Source of the DNA: CAVPFA01 sp963703655
GTDB taxonomy: Bacteria; Actinomycetota; Acidimicrobiia; Acidimicrobiales; Bog-793
DNA length: 64,000 bases
Reading direction: 5' to 3'
NCBI GenBank assembly: GCA_963703655.1
Contig: CAVPFA010000005.1
Coordinates: forward strand, 354,472-418,471
Numbering within the stretch: the stretch's first letter is position 1; every line of letters begins with the position of its first letter. Of this stretch, positions 58,390 through 64,000 are shown in pieces. The notes under the pieces were generated by a model, which saw only the letters and a program-made list of their open reading frames with translations, was not told the origin of the DNA and did no database searches. The translations under genes were made by a program, and so were the position numbers.

Positions 58390-59781
58390 GTGGAACTCGA
58401 GTATCGCAAGAGACTCCTCGACCAACGCAGGGCCGAGATGGAAGCGCTCCGCCAGGAGCAGCGCGAACGGCCGTTCCTGCCCGCTGGTGGTGAGCCCGGC
58501 CCGATGGCCGGCCGTTCCTACCGCCGCCTCAAGCTCGTCCCGCACCGGGCGACTTCCGAGGTGTTGGCCGGTGCCTACCCGTTCCTCGCTGAGGAGGGAC
58601 TCGGTTCGGCAGGAATGTTGATCGGCCAGGACGCCTGGTCCGGGGCGGCCTTCTGCTACGACCCGTGGGAGCTGTACCGCCAGGGAGCGCTCACCAATCC
58701 AAATGTCTGTCTCGCCGGCCAGATCGGTCGCGGGAAGTCCACTCTGGCGAAGTCGATCGCGGCTCGCTGCGTTGCGTTCGGGCGGCGCGTGTACGTTCCA
58801 GGCGACCCGAAGGGCGAGTGGTCCGTTGTGACCCGCGCCCTTGGCGGCCAAGTGGTGGAGCTCGGCGTCGGAACCGCCGCCCGTCTCAACCCGCTCGACG
58901 ACGGGCCACGGCCCTCTGGAGTGGACGACGCCTCGTGGCAGGCGCAGGTGCGATCAAGGCGGCTCGGCCTGCTCGCAGCGCTTGCAGAGGCCACGCTTGG
59001 CCGGGTACTTCGAGCAACCGAGCGCACCGCGCTCGACACGGCGCTCGACACCGCCAGGTGCGAGAACTCGACGCCGGTCCTGCCGATGGTCGTAGATGCC
59101 ATGCTCGAACCCGAGTGGTCCTTGGCCGGATCGACAGTGGAGGAGCTGCGCAACGACGGTCGCGAGGTTGCCCACGCGCTTGCCCGTCTGGTGCGTGGGG
59201 ACCTGGCCGGGCTCTTCGACGGCCCGTCTACGGTCCAATTCGACCCCGGCCTGCCGATGTTGTCGCTGGACCTGTCGGCCATATCTGGCTCGGACACCCT
59301 GATTGGCCTTGTGATGACCTGCGCCTCGACGTGGATGGAGGCAGCCCTCGCCGACCCAATCGGGGGACAGCGCCTTGTCGTTTACGACGAGGCGTGGCGC
59401 CTCTTAACGCAGCCGGTCTTGCTCGAGCGGATGCAGGCTCAGTGGAAGCTGTCGCGTGCTTGGGGACTAGCGAACCTCATGGTTCTTCACCGGCTATCGG
59501 ACCTGCAGGCCGTGGGCGACATCGGCTCGGAGGCCCGCGGCCTTGCGCAAGGACTGCTCGGGGACACGGCGACTCGCATCTTGTACAACGAACCGTTCGA
59601 AGAGGCCAAGGCCGCTGGCGACGTGCTCGGCCTCACTTCGGTTGAGGTTGCTCAGCTCTCCCTTCTCGCACGTGGCGAAGGGCTCTGGAGGGTGAATGAG
59701 CGTGCTTTCGTTGTCCGCCACATCTGCACTCCAGAGGAGCTGATTCTCTTCGACACCGATGCTCGGATGGTCGCGAAGTAG
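58390..59781 (+). CDS. VirB4-like type IV secretion ATPase
   Basis: 463 aa from GTG 58390; the true start may be ATG 58203 in another frame (MGARASRESRRRRDRTEERQ), joined by an indel. Walker A is LAGQIGRGKSTLAKSIAARC, followed by VYVPGDPKGEWS. Walker B is RLVVYDEAWRLLTQPVL. Later motifs WGLANLMVLHRLSDL and GDTATRILYNEPFEEA are typical. It powers assembly of the transfer apparatus. It is the last recognisable gene of the conjugation operon in the window; a VirD4-type coupling ATPase is not seen here. Confidence 0.88.
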   Translation: MELEYRKRLLDQRRAEMEALRQEQRERPFLPAGGEPGPMAGRSYRRLKLVPHRATSEVLAGAYPFLAEEGLGSAGMLIGQDAWSGAAFCYDPWELYRQGALTNPNVCLAGQIGRGKSTLAKSIAARCVAFGRRVYVPGDPKGEWSVVTRALGGQVVELGVGTAARLNPLDDGPRPSGVDDASWQAQVRSRRLGLLAALAEATLGRVLRATERTALDTALDTARCENSTPVLPMVVDAMLEPEWSLAGSTVEELRNDGREVAHALARLVRGDLAGLFDGPSTVQFDPGLPMLSLDLSAISGSDTLIGLVMTCASTWMEAALADPIGGQRLVVYDEAWRLLTQPVLLERMQAQWKLSRAWGLANLMVLHRLSDLQAVGDIGSEARGLAQGLLGDTATRILYNEPFEEAKAAGDVLGLTSVEVAQLSLLARGEGLWRVNERAFVVRHICTPEELILFDTDARMVAK

Positions 59782-60043
59782 AGGGCTATCGCTTCGAGCC
59801 GGGCGAGCTCGGGCTTTGGCAACGGTTCACGGTGGCCACCGACCCGCACCCACCCGCATCTCGGGTGTCCCTTTTCGGCCACGAGCGACCTCTATCCACC
59901 TAACAGCGCGACATCTCCGGGCGGCGCCAGGAGGACAGGAGGCTCCAACGCATCGGTGGCGTAAACCTGCCCCACCAACTTCCGCCTGCCGGGCACGTAA
60001 GGACCACACCGAACGTCCAACGGAGCGAACACCAGTTCGTGTA

Positions 60044-60060
60044 TCCTCGATAATCGAGGA
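60044..60060. promoter_or_regulatory. 17-bp palindrome upstream of small gene, candidate operator
   Basis: TCCTCGATAATCGAGGA is a perfect palindrome with 8-bp arms around one central A. It overlaps the upstream edge of the purine-rich ribosome site and ends 11 bp before the ATG at 60072. The position suggests an autoregulatory binding site for the downstream product, as in toxin-antitoxin or repressor operons. Confidence 0.5.
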
Positions 60061-60071
60061 GAGGAGTGCTG

Positions 60072-60332
60072 ATGTCAAGATTCAAAATTGATGAGCAATC
60101 ACTCAAGGAGGTCCTACAGCAGAGCGCAGACGAGGTTGGCCGCCAGTTCCAGTTGGAACTCGACGGGCTATATCGGATGTACGCGGGCAAGCCACCGGAG
60201 GAGGTGAAGCGCCAAGTCCGCGAGGCGTTCCGTCGGATCGACGTGAAGGCCTCAGACTCGGAGATAACCGACTACGCCACAAGAATCTCCGAAGGTTCGA
60301 AGATCCGGGTCAACGTGGAGCAGATCCGTTAG
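60072..60332 (+). CDS. Unknown 86-aa protein
   Basis: ATG 60072 follows GAGGAGAGGAG with good spacing. The protein is helical and charged (LKEVLQQSADEVGRQFQLEL; VKRQVREAFRRIDVKASDSEITDYATRISEG), with no membrane segment. A palindrome lies just upstream. Its lower-GC start and isolated position suggest a small regulator or antitoxin-like protein, but no family was recognised. Confidence 0.6.
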   Translation: MSRFKIDEQSLKEVLQQSADEVGRQFQLELDGLYRMYAGKPPEEVKRQVREAFRRIDVKASDSEITDYATRISEGSKIRVNVEQIR

Positions 60333-60435
60333 ACACTCGGTTGTCGACGCCAGCCTGTGGTTCGAAGGGATGGCTAACAGATAAGGGCGCCTTCCACGTC
60401 CGTAGCCGAAGCGGCAAAACCTGACCTACGAGTGA

Positions 60436-60606
60436 TCAGCCGGAACGCGTATTGACTTCGATGACCCTCATCAGCGCCGACGGCGCTAGGAGAACCCGCC
60501 GGCCAACTCGCACGTGTCCGATCTCACCCGCACGCATCATCTCATACATGGAGCCACGTGAAACACCCAAGAGCTTGGCCGCCTCGACACTCGCTTCCAC
60601 CGCCAT
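60436..60606 (-). CDS. Excisionase-like HTH protein downstream of the SIR2-STAND gene
   Basis: 56 aa from ATG 60606: VEASVEAAKLLGVSRGSMYEMMRAGEIGHVRVGRRVLLAPSAL is a MerR/excisionase-type HTH. The open frame to 60831 is not used. It is 43 bp after the stop of the SIR2-STAND gene on the same strand, so probably co-transcribed. The other large defence operon in the window also carries such a protein. Confidence 0.65.
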   Translation of the reverse strand: MAVEASVEAAKLLGVSRGSMYEMMRAGEIGHVRVGRRVLLAPSALMRVIEVNTRSG

Positions 60607-60649
60607 GCAGTTTGCCGGTGCCGTGTATAGGGACCTACACCCGCACACG

Positions 60650-63184
60650 CTACTTCCGGCCACCCTTGCGGTTGTCGGGCACGCCCGCAGACCGTAGCCA
60701 ATCTCCGGGAAATGAGCCAAGAAGCGAAGCAGAGGCTCGATCAGACAGCAAGCTCGCGCCGCCCGCAACGCGGTACCAAGTTCGAAACTCCCGCTCAGCC
60801 ACTTCCTGCCATGCATCATTCGAACGTCCAACTCCTCGCAGTAACTGACGCGTGTACATCAAGAATGTCATGTACGGATAGCCAATCCGACCCTCGCCGG
60901 CCTCCGCAGCCTGATTCAGGGCCTCGCAAGCCAGCTTCCAAAAATCGATCCACTCATCAGATCCTGATTGACGGGCTGTTGCGACGCTTCGCCGCATTAG
61001 GACCGTCCCTAGGGTCGTAAGCGTCAGTGCGTCTGAATGTAGTCCCACGGCCTTCTGGGCGTACGAGAACGCCGCGTCCAGTCGATCCGTCAGTGCGAGC
61101 GCACGCTGCTCCCAGTACCGAGCATTCCACGAGTAGAGAGTCTCAATCTCGCCATACCAAACATTGATCTCACTCTCGGATCCCCATCGCCGTAAGTGAT
61201 CTGCTCGCATCAGCTCCGCGACTATACGATACTCCAGCTTGCGCCGAATGATAGCTTGAACATCAACCGATGGAGCCAGTGCCACACAAACCAGCTTGGC
61301 CAGTTCAAGCAGACTCGTATCACATAGCGTGCGGGCAGGATCACGGACTACCAAGTTCCCAAGATATCGGTGCCGCAACCTCATAAGCCCTGACTCGGAA
61401 CGATCCATCTCGACCCACTCGAATAAACCGCCCCCTTCTCGACTATCCCTCACGAGCGCGTCGACGCTCATCCGTCCTATTCCCGCCGCCGCGCCCGCTG
61501 GAGTGGGCAGGCCGAAATAGCCGATCAGCGCGATCGCCGTGAACGATCTGCACAGATTAGAGGGCAGTTGCTGGAACACCTCAAGGCCCCGATCCACGAA
61601 GCCAGTTGCATCCTCAAGAGCGCCGAGAGCACTGTAGAGGTTCCGTTGATGCTGTGTGAAATGAAGGGACTGTTGACGCGGGGAGGCCCGCTCCAGGATC
61701 CCCAATCTTGCCACCGACTTCCGTTTCTGCACGATTTGCGACCAAAGTCTGTCCGTGGGATCAATGAATACTCGGGTTTCGAGTCCGACGATAAAACGGG
61801 ATGGGACGACGAGTCGCAGCCGTGAGGTGTCGCTCACCCGATCAGTCGCTAAGACCAGCATCCGCTGACTGTTGGTTTTCGCACGATCCATGAGGATAGC
61901 AATCCCAACGGCATCAAAGTGAAGCGACTCCAAGACGAGGATAGCGTTTGGCCTATCCCGGAAGTACGCGAGAGTTTCGCTTACATCAAGTCCGTCTTGA
62001 CCAGTAAAATAAATTGGTTGCCATCCACGCTTCTGCAGCTCCTTCGCAAGTCGCAGTAAGGCCGTGGATTTTCCGGAGAAAGCCGGCCCGCGCAAGAGGT
62101 AGATCAATTGGCGTGTCTCAGCGAAGTCCGGAGCTCCAATGTCCTCCGCGACGCCGTACAGCCAATCGGGAACTGCGTCTAGGTCATTCACAATGTCGGA
62201 CCAGTACGGGTCGTGTCCGCCGTAATAGTCGTGCCCCGACGTAGGGATCTCGGCATCGGCTTCAGGAGCGAGTGGAACGAACACACGCTCGGTGAATCGG
62301 GATGCAAATGCATTGACGGGAAGAGTGTCAAGATGAAGGTTTACGCGCTGATGGAGAGCCTGAAGAAACTCTTCGCCGGTTGCTTGTATGGGCAGAAATC
62401 CCCAACGTAGGTAGAATTGAAGATAAAAGGGCTGGAACTCTGGTGCCACAATTACGGAGGGATAGCCGAAGGCATGAGCCGAGTTCCCAGCTCGAATGAC
62501 CTCGATAAAGTCCTCTTCTTCAACAAGACGACTGCCGATGACAATTAGTGGCTCTGTGGGAAACTCAGATCGAAAGCGCGTGTGCCAGTTCGCGTATACT
62601 GCATTGAGTCGCGCAGTCATGTACTGCTCAAGGCTGAAGACCAACTGAGGGTCACTTCGTTTTGGATCGTCTCCCACGTAGCCGTGAAGATGAATCAGAG
62701 GAACTACGTCGGTATCGCCGCCGCGTTGAACCAGTTCGTCTTGCCACAGACGCACATCTGTTCGCTGTATCCGATTCGGTGATGACAGGTAGGCTCGCTC
62801 GATCACATCATCTAAGTTGAAAGTCCAGATTGTGCCCCATGGCATTAGAGGTATCAGTCGGTGCCAAGGCAGGGGCGTGCATTGCGCAAAGCGGGTCCGC
62901 AAGAAGTCCAGGACAGCACCTTCGCCCGCACTCATACATGCTGCTTCGTAGGCCAAGGCTAGGGAGATGCCATCGGAGCTGGGCGCGTGCGCTGGCACAC
63001 CGAGGTCGAGCAGAAGATTCTTCAGATCTGAGGTCGCGAGCAGCGCGCCGGCTCGATTGGTCGCTCCTAGGCTCGCCCCCGTCCCTAGGAGAAGATCGTA
63101 TTGTCCGCGAGCTACTCCCGCGGACCAGTTGGCCAGGTATGTCCGCCGGATCGAACGACGGACCGATTCCAGGCAAGCGATCAC
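60650..63184 (-). CDS. SIR2-STAND-like anti-phage protein (SIR2 + P-loop NTPase + helical repeats)
   Basis: 844 aa, intact. The N-terminal SIR2-like domain has LLLGTGASLGATN (residues 31-43), TIWTFNLDDVIERAY, VPLIHLHGYVGDDP and PLIVIGSRLVEEEDF. A P-loop NTPase follows near residue 370: LLRGPAFSGKSTALLRLAKEL, with the Walker B-like AILVLESLHF. The C-terminal third is helical with TPR-like spacing (SWNARYWEQRALALTDRLDAAFSYAQKAVGLHSDALTLTTLGTVL). This order (effector, NTPase, repeat sensor) is that of Avs/STAND-type sensors, in which NAD is destroyed on phage recognition. Six bp separate it from the upstream zinc-ribbon gene. Confidence 0.85.
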   Translation of the reverse strand: MIACLESVRRSIRRTYLANWSAGVARGQYDLLLGTGASLGATNRAGALLATSDLKNLLLDLGVPAHAPSSDGISLALAYEAACMSAGEGAVLDFLRTRFAQCTPLPWHRLIPLMPWGTIWTFNLDDVIERAYLSSPNRIQRTDVRLWQDELVQRGGDTDVVPLIHLHGYVGDDPKRSDPQLVFSLEQYMTARLNAVYANWHTRFRSEFPTEPLIVIGSRLVEEEDFIEVIRAGNSAHAFGYPSVIVAPEFQPFYLQFYLRWGFLPIQATGEEFLQALHQRVNLHLDTLPVNAFASRFTERVFVPLAPEADAEIPTSGHDYYGGHDPYWSDIVNDLDAVPDWLYGVAEDIGAPDFAETRQLIYLLRGPAFSGKSTALLRLAKELQKRGWQPIYFTGQDGLDVSETLAYFRDRPNAILVLESLHFDAVGIAILMDRAKTNSQRMLVLATDRVSDTSRLRLVVPSRFIVGLETRVFIDPTDRLWSQIVQKRKSVARLGILERASPRQQSLHFTQHQRNLYSALGALEDATGFVDRGLEVFQQLPSNLCRSFTAIALIGYFGLPTPAGAAAGIGRMSVDALVRDSREGGGLFEWVEMDRSESGLMRLRHRYLGNLVVRDPARTLCDTSLLELAKLVCVALAPSVDVQAIIRRKLEYRIVAELMRADHLRRWGSESEINVWYGEIETLYSWNARYWEQRALALTDRLDAAFSYAQKAVGLHSDALTLTTLGTVLMRRSVATARQSGSDEWIDFWKLACEALNQAAEAGEGRIGYPYMTFLMYTRQLLRGVGRSNDAWQEVAEREFRTWYRVAGGASLLSDRASASLLGSFPGDWLRSAGVPDNRKGGRK

Positions 63185-63190
63185 TCACGC

Positions 63191-63397
63191 CTAGGAGGGT
63201 AGCCTTGCCGACGAGGACGACTGTGATTCTTGCTGGGTAAGCGCGCGCGCCGCGATCGCGGTGCCGCGCCGGCCTCTGATCTCGAACGCCTGGGACGGAT
63301 CGGCGTCGATGCAGGCGTCGCAACGCACATGACGAGGGTTCGTGACGGCTCCCCCACAAGTCGGACAGGTCCACAGTGGGCTGAAGCGTTGGGGCAT
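63191..63397 (-). CDS. Small zinc-ribbon protein
   Basis: 68 aa. Two CxxC pairs, LWTCPTCGGAV and VRCDACIDAD, form a zinc ribbon, followed by a short Arg/Ala-rich helix and a Ser-rich tail (QQESQSSSSARLPS). It is immediately upstream of the SIR2-STAND gene on the same strand. It may be an adaptor or the truncated N-terminus of a larger ribbon protein. ATG 63397 is the start. Confidence 0.6.
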   Translation of the reverse strand: MPQRFSPLWTCPTCGGAVTNPRHVRCDACIDADPSQAFEIRGRRGTAIAARALTQQESQSSSSARLPS

Positions 63398-63498
63398 GTC
63401 AGGAGAGGCTTGCTCGAAATCCGGCAGCCGACACTGCTTAAACTATGTGTTGGTGAGTGACTGCCGACGCTCATAACCTAACTACGGGAGCGAGGACC

Positions 63499-64000
63499 GT
63501 GGAACCACCGGACCGTATTGAAGTCATCACAAGGTGTGCGAAGCGGCTTCCCGTAGGCCGAGACTGGTCTGAGATTGACTTCATCCTCGATCAGTTCGGC
63601 TTACCGACCACCGATTACTGGAACGGCACCGGCCCGACCCGCCAGGAGCAGATTGGCGACGTCCGAGCCATGTTGGCTGGCAGATCCCTCGAGGACGCTG
63701 ACTTGTTAGCTGAGTCGAACCCGTGCGCAGCGACCTCGACACTCTGGTGAGTATCACGACGTGGAACGAATCGTGCTTCGAGTTCGCACACTTCTCAAAC
63801 GACGAGCTGGCCGAGGCGCTTCTGAAAATCCGCAGGCAGTGCGGCGGACTTGACAAAGCTGGCTTGAGTAGGGCTCTTGAGGTGCAGCGCCGCAACGGTC
63901 AGGACATCGAGAAGGTATGGACTAACTGGTGGCCACCGAAACCACGCAAGACAGTTTCTCGCTCCCGAACTGTGGCCTGTCCTGCAACGCAAATTAAATT
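63499..64000 (+). CDS. Unknown protein, cut by window end, frame broken
   Basis: GTG 63499 (GGGAGCGAGG upstream) begins VEPPDRIEVITRCAKRLPVGRDWSEIDFILDQFGLPTTD, a compact helical domain that also reads YWNGTGPTRQEQIGDVRAML. A break at about 63715 leads to the other frame: SDLDTLVSITTWNESCFEFA and FSNDELAEALLKIRRQCGGL, which is open to the window end. I recall similar N-terminal leader domains in front of TIR-like and other defence effectors, but this is unverified. It is divergent from the zinc-ribbon/SIR2-STAND operon. The effector part, if any, is outside the window. Confidence 0.5.

Noticed and set aside
1..64000. CRISPR arrays, rRNA genes, riboswitches
   Set aside because: No regularly spaced direct repeats of CRISPR length, no rRNA sequence and no recognisable riboswitch core were seen.

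Overview
The window looks like a high-GC actinomycete (Actinomycetota), and is almost entirely accessory DNA. Support: many GTG starts, stop/start overlaps of the ATGA and GTGA type, and an actinobacterial conjugation module (a DUF6112-like membrane protein, a SCO6880-family protein and a MobF/TrwC relaxase). No housekeeping gene or rRNA operon is visible. Many conserved genes are split between two or three frames at single points, often in GC dinucleotide or homopolymer runs. Uncorrected indel errors in the assembly explain this better than mass gene decay, so split genes are annotated here as one span with the break stated.

1-18.5 kb, catabolism. A minus-strand operon (9.2 to 0 kb) encodes a Tat-exported family-5 solute-binding protein, an unknown Cys-rich protein, two SDRs, a zinc-type alcohol dehydrogenase, a fucose/arabinose-isomerase-like protein, an enolase-superfamily dehydratase and a LacI regulator. 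Divergent from it are a Gfo/Idh/MocA dehydrogenase, a P450 and a second enolase-superfamily enzyme. Next come minus-strand amidohydrolase-2, SDR and VOC genes. A plus-strand set then encodes 2-oxoacid dehydrogenase E1-beta, E1-alpha, a free lipoyl domain and a muconolactone-isomerase-like protein. Together they suggest oxidation, isomerisation, dehydration and lactone opening of a sugar-acid or aromatic-derived substrate, which is not identified.

18.7-39 kb, island edge and defence. An IS256-type element is followed by the 5' half of a tRNA-Ser, a probable island boundary, then by type I restriction remnants. A SIR2 / small protein / SMC-like ATPase operon follows (resembling ABC-three-component systems), then a short tyrosine recombinase joined to an unrelated C-terminal domain. 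A large minus-strand operon encodes an excisionase-like HTH protein, a DruA-like/P-loop fusion, an unknown protein and a HerA/FtsK-like ATPase. This is the best candidate for an undescribed system.

39-60 kb, mobile element. It holds the MobF relaxase, a large serine recombinase with two small partners, and two identical tandem IS3-family copies inserted in a G-rich 13-bp repeat. These are followed by small unknown genes, a split regulator with a cupin neighbour, and the conjugation genes (NlpC/P60 hydrolase, DUF6112-like protein, VirB8-like candidate, TrbL/VirB6-like protein, SCO6880-family protein, VirB4-like ATPase).

60-64 kb, second defence patch. A SIR2-STAND-like protein lies between a zinc-ribbon gene and an excisionase-like gene, and another gene is cut by the window end.
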